Shown here one piece after another: positions 21,718 to 36,465 of a stretch of DNA of 64,000 nt. This stretch comes from Okapia johnstoni (taxonomy: Eukaryota; Chordata; Mammalia; Artiodactyla; Giraffidae): the NCBI GenBank assembly GCA_024291935.2, contig CM044316.1, forward strand, positions 73,052,501 through 73,116,500. Reading direction: 5' to 3'. The translations under genes and the position numbers were made by a program. The notes under the pieces were generated by a model that was given only the letters and a program-made list of their open reading frames with translations, made no database searches and was not told where the DNA came from. Positions within the stretch are counted from its first letter, which is position 1. Each line of letters begins with the position of its first letter.

Positions 21718-24213
21718 GGCCCCGCCCATTAAAGCAAGACCTAGTTTTCCCCACAGTCAGTCTCTCCCATCAGGAAGATTCCATAAGCCTCTTATCCTTA
21801 TCTCTCAGAGGAGGGGCAGATAGAATGGAAGCCACAATCACAGAAAACTAATCAAACTGGTCACATGGACCACAACATTGTCTAACTCATTGAAACTATG
21901 AACCATGCTATATAGGGCAATCCAAGACAGGTCATGGTGGAGACTTCTGACAAAACGTGGTCCTCTGGAGAAGGGAATGGCAAACCACTTCAGCATTCTT
22001 GCTTTGAGAATCCCATGAACAGTATGAAAAGGCAAAAAGATATGACACCAAAAGATGAACTCCCCAGGTCGTTAGGTGCCCAGTATGCTACTGGAGAAGA
22101 ATGGAGAAATAACTCCAGAAAGAATAAAGAAATGGAGCCAAAGCAAAAACAACACCCAGTTGTGGATGTGACTGGTGATGGAAGTAAAATACAATGCTGT
22201 AAAAAACAATATTGCATAGGAACCTGGAATGTTAGGTCCAAGAAAGTAAATTAGAAGTGGTCAAACAGGAAATGGCAAGAGTGAACATCAACATTTTAGG
22301 AATGAGTGAACTAAAATTGAATGGGCGAATTTAACTCAGATGACCATTATACCTACTACTGTGGGCAAGAATCCCTTAGAATAAATGGAGTAGCCCTCAG
22401 TTAATAAAAGAGTCCAAAATGCAGTACTTGGGTGCAATCTCAAAAATGAAAGAATGATCTCTGTTTGTTTCCAAGGCAAACCATTCAGTAACAGTAATCC
22501 AAGTCTATTCTCAACCAGTAAAGCTGAAGAAGCTGAAGTTGAACAAGACCTTCTAGAACTAACACCCGAAAAAGATATCCTTTTCTTTATAGGGGACTGG
22601 AATGCAAAAGTAGGAAGTCAAGAGATACCTGGAGTAATAGGCAAAGTTGGCTTTGGAGTACAGAATGAAGTAGGGCAAAGGCTAACAGAGTTTTGCCAAG
22701 GGGATACACTGGTCATAGCAAACACCCTCTTCCAACAACACAAGAAAAGACTCTACACGTGGACATCACCAGATGGTCAATACCAAAATCAGATTGATTA
22801 CATTCTTTGCAGCCAAAGATGGAGAAGCTCTATACAGTCAGCAAAAACAAGACTGGGAGCTGACTGTACCTCAGATCATGAACTCCTCATTGGCAAATTT
22901 AGACTTAAATTGAAGAAAGTGGGGAAAACCATTAGACCATTCAGTTATGACCTAAATCAAATCGCTTAATGACTGTACAGTGGAAGTGACAAATAGATTA
23001 AAGGGATTAGATCTGATAGAGAACCTGAAGAAATATGGACGGAGGTTCATGACATTGTACAGGAGACAGGGAGCAAGACCATTCCCAAGAAGAAGAAATG
23101 CAAAAAGGCAAAATGGTTGTCTGAGGAGGCCTTACAAACATCTGTGAAGAGAAGAGAAGTGAAAGGCAAAGGAGAAAAGGAAAGATATACCCATTTGAAT
23201 GCAAAGTTCCAAAGAATAGCAAGGAGAGATAAGAAAGCCTTCCTCAGTGATCAGTGCAAAGAAATAGAGGAAGACAACAGATTGGGAAAGACTAGGGATC
23301 TCTTCAAGAAAATTAGAGATACCAAGGGAACATTTCATGCAAAGATGGGCTCAATAAAGGACAGAGATGGTATGGACCTAACAGAAGCAGAAGATATTAA
23401 GAAGAGGTGGCAAGAATATACAGAAGAACTGTACAAAAAAGATCTTCACGATCAAGATAATCATGATGGTGTGATCACTCACCTTGAGCCAGACATCCTA
23501 GAATGTGAAGTCAAGGAAGTTAGGAAGCATCACTACAAACAAAGCTAGTGGAGGTGATGGAATTCCAGTTGAGCTATTTCAAATCCTAAAAGATGATGCT
23601 GTGAAAGTGCTGCCAGGCTTCAACAATACATGAACTGTGAATTTCCAGATGGTTAAGCTGGATTTTGAGAAGGCAGAGGAGCCAGAGATCAAATTGCCAA
23701 CATCTGATGGATCATCGAAAAAGCAAGATTTCCAGAAAAACATGTTCTTCTGTTTTATTGACCACACCAAAGCCTTTGACTGTGTGGATCACAATAAACT
23801 GTGGAAAACTCTTAAAGAGATGAGAATACCAGACCACCCTATCTGCTTCCTGAGAAATCTGTGTGCGGGTCAAGAAGCAACAGTTAGAACTGGACATGGA
23901 ACAACAGACTGGTTCCAAATTGGGAATGGTTACGTCAAGGCTGTATATTGTCAACCTGCTTACTTAACTTATATGCAGAGTACATCATGCGAACTGCTGG
24001 GCTGGATGAAGCACAAGCTGGAATCAAGATTGCCGGGAGAAATATCAATAACCTCAAATATTCAGATGACACCATGCTTATGGCAGAAAGTGAAGAAGGA
24101 CTAAAGAGCCTCTTGATGAAAGCAAAAAAGAAGAGTAAAAAAGTAGGCTTAAAACTCAACATTCAGAAAGGTAAGATCAAGACATCTGGTCCCACCACTT
24201 CATGACAAATAGA
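21718..24213 (+). mobile_element. BovB copy with 5' UTR, endonuclease and RT start, no 3' end
   Basis: Begins with the BovB 5' UTR (GGCCCCGCCCATTAAAGCAA), the only copy here that does. The apurinic-like endonuclease remains open for 171 codons (22454-22969), with GDWN at residues 47-50, DYIL at 115-118 and SDHELL at 140-145, the catalytic and metal-binding motifs of this fold; its N-terminal part is out of frame upstream. A linker piece (23117-23548) and RT pieces follow with frameshifts, and a deletion near 23612 removes the ~80 bp after AAAGTGCTGC. The active site reads YSDD (24058-24069). It stops at CATGACAAATAGAT, about 700-800 bp short of the 3' end. A weak AAGATTT-type repeat at both edges might be a TSD. 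Confidence 0.93.
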
Positions 24214-25669
24214 TTGTTAAGATTTTGGCTTCCTGTACCGAACAAGCTTTCAAACAGAAAATTTTACAGTGCACTGGAAGATGGCTATTTGTTTTCAAAG
24301 ATGTTGAAGTTTTCAGTTTCACAAATGTTTAATACCCTTTATTATTCACGTTTATTTTCTTGAGTGATTTTTAATTATAAAATATGTCACTAAGTAGCGA
24401 AACATTTTTTCCATGTTTAGTTAAAGCTTATACATAAATGTAATTTGGTTTGGCACTTTACAGATAGACAATAAGATGATTAAGAACATTGAAACAATTA
24501 AATAATTGAAACATGAAAATGAATTTCCTTCCTATACCTCATCCTGTTTTTGTATAACTTTTTGATTTCTGCAACCTTCAATTTGGGTAATTTTTTTTTT
24601 TTCTTTTCATTTGAGTGAAATTAAAAGGATGTGGGGTTCCTTTTAATCTCCCACACACTAAACTCCATGATTTCTTTTCCATTAGCAATGTTTTATCTAA
24701 TGAATGTTTTGGGGTCTAATTATCATGTGGTCTATCATCACTTCAACATTATAGAAGGTTATATCACAGGGTTAAATTACAAAGTGGGTTAATGATTGAT
24801 GACTGTTATTTGACTTTCATAAGAATTACAGTCAACAGTAAGAAACTTATATCACTCATCTCTAGAGTAAAATTCACTGAAGAATAAACTTTATCAATGC
24901 CTTTATTATCAAATGATTGTATCTGCTTATATTTGTTCTAAACACTGATATATTTTGTGACCTATATGGAAATTATGTGACAGAGCTCAGTACAAAAAGG
25001 ATTTTTAATAAATGAAGAGTAGTGAAGTGGGTCCATGATGTGATGACTTATTAAGTCTGTGTATCTTCTCAGCTCTGACACAAACTTAGAATATATAGTC
25101 TTTCGGTTCATTCTACATCAGAATCCAAAGTAAAGAACCGTCTTTCCTTACTTTCATCTTCACCTACCCACAAATATTGTTGAAGTGATTCTTTCATTTA
25201 TCCTACCTGCCTGAAAACAATTCCTTATTTTTTGTTGGCTTGATAACTTTTTATGCCATATTACGTCGTTCAGCTGTATCCTTACTGAATTTTCTTATTA
25301 CCATGGCTTTTATCCCTGGTTGCTGAAGTTTTTAAAAGGAGCATTGAGTGCTTACAGCTGTGCTTCCTCCAGCACAAAATTCAAAACTGGTGACCAAATT
25401 GTTTTTCTAGGATTGAAATTCTAAATAGGCAGTCAGAATTTCACATGGACTATTACAGGAAATGTTCAAGTAAATTTTTTTTCTTGAACTAGTACCTTTT
25501 TTAAAAAAATATTTTTTAAAGGAGAGGTGTAGATATAAATAATTTTCTTTCACATGTTTTCCTTTCAGGAAAGATTTCATAACACTAAGCAATGCAGCAT
25601 TCACAGATGGAGTAACATGTGGGCATACCTAAGATAGTATCTAAAAGGATATCTGAAAAGATATCTAAG
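24214..25669. other. Unique intronic DNA
   Basis: No named repeat or gene. One T-rich run near 24591-24603. Confidence 0.45.
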
Positions 25670-25776
25670 ATGTCAGCACTTGAATCAAGGCTCCATAAGG
25701 CTGGCATTTTTCTCTGTCTAATGGTGGTATCCCTGGTGCCTAGAATAGTGCCTGGCACATAATAGATGCTCATTAA
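25670..25776 (+). repeat. L2/MIR-type ancient repeat
   Basis: Contains AGTGCCTGGCACATAATAGA and TGCTCATTAAG, a signature of the 3' end of ancient mammalian LINE2/MIR elements. Confidence 0.65.
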
Positions 25777-25792
25777 GCAGTGTCAGAATTTA

Positions 25793-25983
25793 CTTGTTGT
25801 TTAGTCGCTAATTTGTGTCCCACTCTTTGAGACCCTATGAACTGTAGCCTGCCAGGCGCCTGTATCCATGGGATTTCCCAGGCAAGAACACTGGAGTGAG
25901 TTGCCATTTCTTTCTCCAGGGAATCTTCCCAACCCAGGGATTGAACCTATGTCTCCTGCATCTCCTACAATGCAGGCGGGTTC
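25793..25983 (-). mobile_element. Bov-tA SINE, head truncated
   Basis: Reverse strand, from TTGTTTAGTCGCTAATTTGT to CTACAATGCAGGCGGGTTC. The outer part of the tRNA-like head (the GAGCCAC...GAAGCC part) is missing. Confidence 0.9.
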
Positions 25984-26097
25984 AATAAATGGATTGAATC
26001 AATATATTCCATTAAATATTTTCAGAAAACTATCTTTTTGTTGTAGTGAAATTTAAAATACTTTTTACTAGATGGTGTATCAGTAGACATACTTTAT

Positions 26098-26444
26098 TAT
26101 TTTTAATGTAATTTTTGTTTTTTATTGGAATATAGTTGATTTACAATGTTGTATTAGTTTCAGTTATACAGAAAAGTGATTGTTATACATATACATATAT
26201 CCATTTTTTTTTCAGATTCTTTTCCCATGTAGGTTATTATAGGATATTGAGTAGAGTTCCAAGTATTATACAGTAGAGCCTTGTTGATTAGCTATTTTAT
26301 ATGTAGTAGTGTGTATATGTTAAACTCCTAATTTATCCCTCTCTCATCCCCCACCTTTTCTGTTTGGTAACTATAAATTTGTTTTGTAAGTCTGTTGAGT
26401 CTCTTTCTGTTTTCTAAATATGTTCATTTTATCTTTTTTTTTTT
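26098..26444 (-). mobile_element. Ruminant-type L1 3' UTR, 5'-truncated
   Basis: TATTGGAATATAGTTGATTT, ACAATGTTGTATTAGTTTCA and ATATGTAGTAGTGTGTATAT are the conserved artiodactyl L1 3' UTR read in reverse. It is short and non-coding. Confidence 0.85.
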
Positions 26445-27104
26445 GGTGTGTGTGTATTTTCTTTAAGTTTTTCTATAGTTACATTCAGGATAGTTTCTAT
26501 AGATTATTTCCTATTTCTCTGTGAAATATCACTAATGTCTTTCTTTAGGTACTTATACTCTTCAAAACAATCCAAACAGAAAATATGAAATTATTCCTCA
26601 GATACAAAGCATTTGTCTTCTTATATTTGTCTTCTAGCTCTTTTCAGAAGAGCGAATAGAGTACTTGAAAGATCAATAGATTTGATATTGGTGATCTTCT
26701 AAAATGTGCAATGCTTCAGAGGGAGAAAAAAATATGTGGAAGTATTTTAGAAGCTGTAAAATTGCACAAGAATATTTTTATTCTTACCTTTTTTCAGAGA
26801 CTGTGTTAAGACTCATATTTCAATATCAGAATTTATCAAAAACTCATTATAAAAGATACATGGATGCATTTCCAGACTCTCTTCCTCATTGCCCATTATG
26901 GGGCTTCCCTATAGTTGATAGTTCATGGACCAAAGTTATGGAAAGCTGTTATATTTTTAGGGATTCTTTAATGAAGATTTTATTGTTTATGTACTATTTC
27001 ATACTAATGTGTTAATTTTTAATATTATGGAAGTAAATAGTTTATCTAATGTCCCATATCTGTTTCACCTCAAACAAGAACAACCAGAGAGATATAAGCA
27101 TGAA
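26445..27104. other. Unique intronic DNA
   Basis: Contains an open frame of 103 codons (26704-27015) with no recognisable domain; in DNA this AT-rich it is expected by chance. Confidence 0.4.
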
Positions 27105-27232
27105 CCCCAGTTTTATCACTTAACTTCTTCATGGTCCTTGATCATTACGTGATCTCTCTGAGTCTTACTTTTATCATTTGTAAAATGAGAATATCTGTCT
27201 TTCATTGTTGTAAGGAATAAAATAAATCAAGT
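27105..27232 (-). repeat. MIR SINE relic
   Basis: CTCTGAGTCTTACTTTTATC and ATTTGTAAAATGAGAATATC match the reverse of the MIR consensus (CTCAGTTT..CATCTGTAAAATG type). Confidence 0.7.
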
Positions 27233-27233
27233 T

Positions 27234-27425
27234 AAAGTGAAAGTTGCCCAGTTGTGTTCGACTCTTTCGACCCTGTGGACTCTTCAGTCTATGGAATTCT
27301 CTGGGCCAGAATACTGGAGTGGTTAGCCTTTCCCTTCTCCAGGGGATCTTCCCAACCCAGGGATCAAACCCAGGTCTCCTGCATTGCAGACGGATTCTTT
27401 ACCACCTGAGCCACCAGGGAAGCCC
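27234..27425 (-). mobile_element. Bov-tA SINE
   Basis: Reverse strand, from AAAGTGAAAGTTGCCCAGTT to GAGCCACCAGGGAAGCCC, with the tRNA-like head complete. Flanks are A-rich, so a TSD cannot be fixed. Confidence 0.92.
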
Positions 27426-30480
<3,055 letters not shown>

Positions 30481-31260
30481 CATTATTTCATGCAGTTTCT
30501 GGTTTTCAACTGTTTTGTGTACACTGATGCATAACAAATTAAGAGTGTGAGAGGTACCTTTTGGGTACTTGAAAGGGTTTTAGTATCTTTGACATGATGA
30601 AAAGGAGGATTTGGTCCATTGGGCATGGATGGAGTACTTGCCATGCTTGGCGATACATCTGATCTTGGTGCCTTTGTGAAGAAAGTCATCATGACTTGAG
30701 TCCCATACAACTGGCTTAGCATGTGTCAGACTCAAAAACTGTGACAATAATCCTGAAAGACAGTTTGCTTACTACCCCCAAATTAATCAACTTTATCAGA
30801 GCCAAAACCTTGAAACACTCACTTTTCAACAGGTTTTCTTAAAAAAGTAGAAACAGAGTAAGAAATTCTTAGTAATGCAGAAGAGTGTGGCGTCCTGAAT
30901 CCTCATGCTCTGAGTACTATGGTGCAGTTTAGATAGCTACCTCATTGCTTATTAATTTGCCTATGAGAAAAAACAAAGGCTACTGTCTCAGAACAGTTTG
31001 ACGAGGAGGAGTTTTTGACTTGACTTACTTGAGAAATATTTTTGGATATGTCTGAATGAGGTAAAACTTTCCGTATGAGGTTCTGCAGTCAGCTTCATGG
31101 ATGCAGATGAAAATCACAAGTTTATTTGGCCAAACTTCCATGGGAATCTTGTAGTGCTTTAGGATGTGCTTCTGTGGATTGAATTTCAGAGTGACAATAT
31201 CTTGTAAATTCATGGTAGCAAAAATATGCAGACCGTTGGAAACATGGCAGGATACTTTTT
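30481..31260 (-). other. Unclassified block with protein-like reverse-strand pieces
   Basis: Two reverse-strand open pieces, 31025-31213 (62 codons, LQDIVTLKFNPQKHILKHYK) and 30483-30722 (79 codons, SPSMASTPSMPNGPNPPFHH), lie in order about 300 bp apart but in different frames. The codon usage looks less random than in the AT-rich surroundings. I do not recognise either. There is no poly(A) tail at the lower-coordinate edge. It may be chance or a decayed pseudogene. Confidence 0.25.
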
Positions 31261-33717
31261 AAGGCTAATTTTGCTTTAGATGACCTAAAAATGTAGAAGG
31301 TATTTGTAATCCTTTCTTTGATGACACAGACATCTGATTATTGCCAAAAATAACCTCCTATACTTACAAGAAAAGAATGAACGTAGATTCAATTTAAAAA
31401 GTTATAGTGAATTCTGTTGTTGACATAAGGTTACTCTCCCAAAGAATATTCCGTGAGTTCTAAGGACATTTGCTACTAGAGTAATGTCTAAGGACATTGG
31501 ACTCTCCCTGCCCCATTACCAGGACACTTCAGTTGGCTGTAGACTGTTCTGGATGAAAGCATAGTATAGTACAAGCATTCAGAACTCATTATCTCTTAAC
31601 TATAAGTACTGTTGCCCACTCAGGAGATTATTCATATACTTCATTATTGTTTTCCCTCTGCTTTTCCCAGTTCATACTGATTTTGCAATATATACTTTAT
31701 CATGAAAATACTGCATCTGAATTAAAAATATCTTCTTTTTTCTATTTCATAATTTGTTCTGTTCCTTCAGAAAATGTTTTCATTCATGAGCCATTTAGAA
31801 AAAGACCTAGTTATTTTTATGATAAGAATAACCTTGGTCTCATAATTTAGATTGTTCATATACCTTTTTTCTCAACTATAAAATTTTGAAGTGATTTTTA
31901 GATTCATGGTAGGTCATCTATCATACCGTAGTTTTATATTTCTAAAAATAGTCCTAATAAAGGAAAGCCATGAGATTTGAAGGAATAATAAATGTGATCA
32001 ACACACACATTACAAACATTAACATGAAAATTGGCTTTAGGTCTCTATTAGAAAAGAAGAAAAATCTTAAATTTTGTATATAGAATAAACTTTAAAATTA
32101 GAAAAAAGAACTTAATAAAGTCAATTTGCATTTTCTTTCCCTTTCTCTCCCTTGCCCCCATTATCAGATACTGGCTTTGGATACAGTTAGACTGAAAATT
32201 TGATGACTTAAATAGCATGGTGGATTCTTTTCTCTGATGTTATGATCCAAATAGGCAGGTCTGGATTAATATACTAGTTTTATGATGTGGAAGCTCAAGC
32301 TTCTGTAATCATGTTGCTTTTCCCTTTTTAAAAAGGAGTCTTTATCTCATGGTCATGGTTATGCTCACCTTTCAGGCAGCAGGAAAGGTGCCTCAAAAGA
32401 GAAAGTAAAGCACATGTGCATTTTCTTTATGACCTTCACACTAGTGTTGCATGCACTACTTTAGCTAGCATCCATTGTCCAAAACTAAGTCACATGGCTT
32501 CACCTAGCTGCAAAGTGTGAACTGTGAAGTGTGCTCTTCAGCTGTGTCCTATGCCCATAAGTTTTCATTACTCTGTAAAAAAGGGAAGGTGGATGTTGAG
32601 GGACAGTTAGGAATCTCTGCATGTTAATGTTTAGGAGAGATTGAACTGTCACTCAGTCATTTAGAAGGATTCACTTTTATTGTTACAGGAGTCTTTCTCT
32701 AATATTTTCATACAAATAATGTTTCAGTTGTTTAAAAAATGTTGCAACATACAGTAAGGTATGTATGTACAATAAGGTTAGTTTGTGTCTTCCTATATGT
32801 CATAACTTTTGTTTTTTAAGTGGAAAATGCATTCTAAGTTCAAAGGACCTCCCTACATTTATTTAACTTACATTTCTCAGGTATATAAAAATGAAGTGAA
32901 ATAAGTTATCCCAAAGTAGTTAAAGTTGTTTTTTAAAGACAGCAGCCCCAAATCCTGTATTATTGCCATGTGTCCCTGTGGTTTGGGGAACTTTGAAATC
33001 AAATGGGTATTTCCAGATGAAATATCAGAATTGGAGCATTTGTTATGGTACTCTGCCAAGGACTTTGTCAAAAATAGTAATGATTTTCAGGTTTGTGGGA
33101 GTATGGGTTGCAAATGTGTTGCTTGAAAGCCTCAAAAAGAAATTGTAGTATTTATTTCCATGATAATTTGTATACATCTGCCATTTTTTTATTAAACACT
33201 TTATAACTCTTGACCTTTTGAAATGTGGGAACTAAATTAGTTATATAAGTGGTGCAGAAATCCTGTTCAAAGTATGTTTTGTAGTTAAACCGTAGAAAAG
33301 ACTTCAAATTATTACTTTAAAAATTATTAATTTTTAGTTATACAGTTTGTCTTTGAGAGCTCATTCTCTTTTTCTTGTTTCATATTGCTCTGCTTTGATT
33401 TAAAATGTTTTCTTCTTTTATAAGAAACATTTGAAAGTCATTATATTTTAATTTTTTCAATTATTCCAGGATTTTTCAGAAAAAAAAAGCTTAGTAAAAA
33501 CAGGAGTCTGAAGTAGCATGTGAAAACTATGCTCTAAGAGAACTTTTGAGTATTAATAATGTTAATATTTGCTTATTACTTTTCAGTTAACATGGACTCT
33601 CACTTCATCATGTGACCTTGGCATTGTCACTGTTTGTATGTGAGGAAACAAGTTCCTAAGGAAAGTGGAAGTAGTAAGTTAGGTAGGGTGGAATCCAGGA
33701 CTTTATCAAAGTCAATT
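31261..33717. other. Mostly unique intronic DNA
   Basis: No gene seen. 32340-32530 (phrases GCAGCAGGAAAGGTGCCTCA, ACTAAGTCACATGGCTTCAC) may be an old DNA-transposon or LTR relic that I cannot classify. Confidence 0.4.
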
Positions 33718-34170
33718 AAAAATTGTTTTTTATTTAGTTGTAATGTACATATGATATAGTGTGCCTGTGTAAGATGCAAAGTTTTCATCACTCTAGGCAG
33801 TTCCCTTGTGCCTCTTTATAGTCAGTCCCCAACTACCATCTTTCCTCTCAATCCTGCTTACTCTCTAGGCTCCAAACAACCACTAAACTATTCTTTGTCA
33901 CTGTAGATTAGCTTTACTTGTTTTAGAATTTCATGTAAATGGAACTGGACAGTATGTACTCTTTCGTATAACTTTATTTACATAGCATAATGGTTTTGAG
34001 ATTCATCATTATGTGTTGTGTTCATCAATTCATTTCTTTTGATTACTTGATAGTATTCCATTAAATGGATATACCATATCCACTTTTTGATGAATAGTTT
34101 GTGGGTGGTTTCCAGTTGTGGATTATTGTGAATAAAGCACTTATATACATTCATATATAAATGTTTTTGT
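33718..34170 (-). mobile_element. L1 fragment (old L1M type), reverse strand
   Basis: TTTCATGTAAATGGAACTGG, GATAGTATTCCATTAAATGG and GGTTTCCAGTTGTGGATTAT are the reversed L1 3' region (the AGTATTCCATTGTATGG motif). The same part of L1 recurs at 35.8-36.2 kb. Confidence 0.8.
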
Positions 34171-34530
34171 GGTTATATTTTTAAAATAGCTGTATTAAGA
34201 TATAATGTACATATTGAAAGTGAACAGTTTGAGAAATTTTAAAATATGTACGTACCCAGAAACAATCATCACAATCAAGCTCGTGAACAAATCCTCATTC
34301 GTCCCACAGTTTTTTTGTATACCTTTGTAATCTTCCCCTCCCTATCTCCTGATTTAGTCTTTAGGCAGCCACTTACAGTTTTCTATAAGTTTCTATAGTT
34401 TTCTTCCCCTCCATATCTCCTGATTTAGTCCTCAGACAACCACTTATAGTTTTCTATCACTATAGGTTATTTTTACGTTTTCTAGAGTTTTATGTAAATG
34501 TAACCCTATAGTAGGTACCTTGAAGCATAA
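34171..34530 (-). mobile_element. L1 3' UTR fragment with internal 71-bp tandem duplication
   Basis: TATTAAGATATAATGTACAT starts an L1 3' UTR read in reverse. TCTTCCCCTCC(C/A)TATCTCC occurs at 34331 and again at 34402, so about 71 bp are duplicated in tandem with some divergence. Confidence 0.7.
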
Positions 34531-34539
34531 TCAGGTCTT

Positions 34540-35014
34540 GCTTCATGTATTTTGAATCTTCATTATAAAGTGCAAAACGTTAAGGTTTGTCAAGTCCCTG
34601 TGATGATTTGACCCCTTTATCATTTTGAAATGACCCTGTAACTGTTAAAATTCTTTGATCTAAAATCTACTTCCAGCTTTCTTTTGATAGGAGTTAGCAT
34701 GACATATCTTTTTCCATCCTTCTTTTGCCTATTTGTCTTATTTAAATTGTATTTCTTTTAAGAAATATATGGTTGGATTTTGCTTTTTTAATCCAGTCTG
34801 GAAATCTGTGATTTTGATTGGGGTGTTTAAGGTATTTATATTTCATATACTTATTAATGATGGTTTTAAAATATGCTGTCTCTTTTTGTTTCACCTTTAT
34901 TTACTTATTTCACTTAATGTGTCTTTTTTTAGACTACTTACATATATTTTTATAATACAGTTTCATCTTTTTGGTTGGCTTATAACTCATTTTCATGCTA
35001 TTTTAGTGCTTGCT
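34540..35014 (-). mobile_element. L1 ORF2 fragment, reverse strand
   Basis: ATGACATATCTTTTTCCATC, GGTTGGATTTTGCTTTTTTA and ATCCAGTCTGGAAATCTGTG are the reversed, decayed L1 ORF2 middle region. It continues after the SINE to about 35290. Confidence 0.75.
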
Positions 35015-35025
35015 TTAGAGTTTAC

Positions 35026-35193
35026 AGAGCTTCCTTTGTGGCTCAGCTGGTAAAAAATCTGCCTGCAAGGCAGGAGACCTGGGTTCGATCCCTGGGTTGG
35101 GAAGATCCCCTGGAGTATTCTGGCCTAGAGATTTCCATGGACTGTATAGTCCATGGGGTCGCAAAGAGTCAGACACGACTGAGCGACTTTCAC
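35026..35193 (+). mobile_element. Bov-tA SINE with near-consensus pol III boxes
   Basis: tRNA-like head with A box TGGCTCAGCTGGT (about 35039-35051) and B box GGTTCGATCCC (35082-35092), then the Bov-A body ending GACACGACTGAGCGACTTTC. The direct repeat TTAGAGTT lies at 35015-35022 and 35194-35201. An internal deletion removes GAAGGGAAAGGCTACCCACT-like sequence after TCCCCTGGAG. Confidence 0.93.
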
Positions 35194-35296
35194 TTAGAGT
35201 TAGTTTATGGCATATATCTTTACCTTATCACTGTCTACCTTGAAGTGATATACTGCTTTAGAGATAGTTTAAAACTCCTAATATCAACATATATTT

Positions 35297-35299
<3 letters not shown>

Positions 35300-35376
<77 letters not shown>
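35300..35376 (+). repeat. (CA)n microsatellite, about 38 units
   Basis: An uninterrupted CA tract of about 77 bp, starting after ATATTTTATA and ending CACACCATAC. Likely highly polymorphic and able to form Z-DNA. Confidence 0.97.
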
Positions 35377-35479
35377 ATACATCCATTTTTCCTCTCCTGG
35401 GCTTTATGTTATTTTGGTCATGTGATTTCACTCCCATATATGTGATAAACTTTACAATATATTGTAATTATTTTTGTTT

Positions 35480-36255
35480 TTAACAGTCAATTAACTTTTA
35501 AAATTTATTTTGAAATAATTTTAGACTGACAAAAAGTTTCAAAAATAATGCATAGAATTCAGTACACCTTGCTCCCGGGTTCCACAATGATAACAATATA
35601 GCCATAGTATATTATTTAAAGCAGTAAATTGACATTGGCACAATATTATTAACCAAACTACGGACTTTACACAGAATTTGTTAGTTTTTATGAGTAATTT
35701 GGGTTTTTTTGTTTGTTTTCTTTTTGGTTTTTTTTATGTGTTTCTCTGTTTTTGTTTGTTTGTTTGTTTTTTGTTTTTGCGTGTTTATAGTTAAATGAAT
35801 TTTATTACATGTATGGATTCATATAACCACTACCATAGTCATGATACAAAACTGTTCTATTATTACAAAGAAACCTCTTCATTCCTTTGTACTGCTCCTT
35901 TATAATCATACTCCACTCTCCAGTGTAACCCTCGGCAACTTATTTTCTGTTCTTCATCACTGAGCTTTTGACATTTTGAGAATATTAATTAATAAAATCA
36001 TACAGTAGGTAGCCTTTTGAGATTAGCTTGTTTCACCCCACTGAGTATAATGCCCTTGAGATACATTCAAGTTATTGCAAATATCAGTGATTTATTTTTA
36101 TTTATTGCTGAGTAGTCCATTGTATGACTGTACTGGTTTGTTTATCCATTTAATGACTTAAGAACATTTGTGTTATTTCCACTTTTTGACAATTAAAAAG
36201 CTGCTTTAAATATGCATGCATAGGTTTTTGTGTGGTTATGTCTTCGTTTCTATAG
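35480..36255 (-). mobile_element. L1 3' region, reverse strand (segment a)
   Basis: GACTGACAAAAAGTTTCAAA, CCAAACTACGGACTTTACAC and AGTAGTCCATTGTATGACTG are the reversed 3' part of an old L1. A T-rich stretch with TTTG repeats (35703-35776) lies inside. Confidence 0.8.
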
Positions 36256-36465
36256 AACAGAGACTGGCAACTATGCCCTGTAAATCAGCTGCCCATTTTG
36301 GTAAATGAAGTTTTACTGGGACATAAAAAATGCCCATTTGTTTGTGTACTGTCTGTGACTGCTTTTGTGCTGTAATGCGGAATGGCTGCAACAGAGACAT
36401 ATGGTATGTAATGACTAAAAAGTTTATTTTTGTCCTATTAGAAAGAGTTTGCTGATCTCTGCTCT
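36256..36465. mobile_element. hAT-like nonautonomous DNA transposon inside L1
   Basis: AGTTTTACTGGGACATAAAA, GTACTGTCTGTGACTGCTTT and TTTGCTGATCTCTG match a widespread mammalian hAT (Charlie/MER-type) element. Its ends CAGAGACTGGCAA and TTTGCTGATCTCTG form an imperfect terminal inverted repeat. L1 sequence resumes directly after it. Confidence 0.7.

Noticed and set aside
26704..27015. 103-codon open frame in XRCC4 intron 2
   Set aside because: Composition is AT-driven (many F, Y, K, L) and no family is recognised; no promoter or splice support.
32926..33148. Overlapping short + strand frames suggesting a small gene
   Set aside because: Two different frames of 61-66 codons with no recognisable motif; not distinguishable from chance.
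35039..35095. tRNA gene (good A and B boxes)
   Set aside because: The boxes belong to the tRNA-derived head of a Bov-tA SINE; there is no cloverleaf acceptor stem and the Bov-A body follows.
35300..35376. CRISPR-like or satellite array
   Set aside because: A simple dinucleotide run with no spacers; the genome is mammalian.
34975..35445. 156-codon frame crossing a SINE and the CA tract
   Set aside because: It reads THTHTH through the microsatellite and SINE; a translation artefact.
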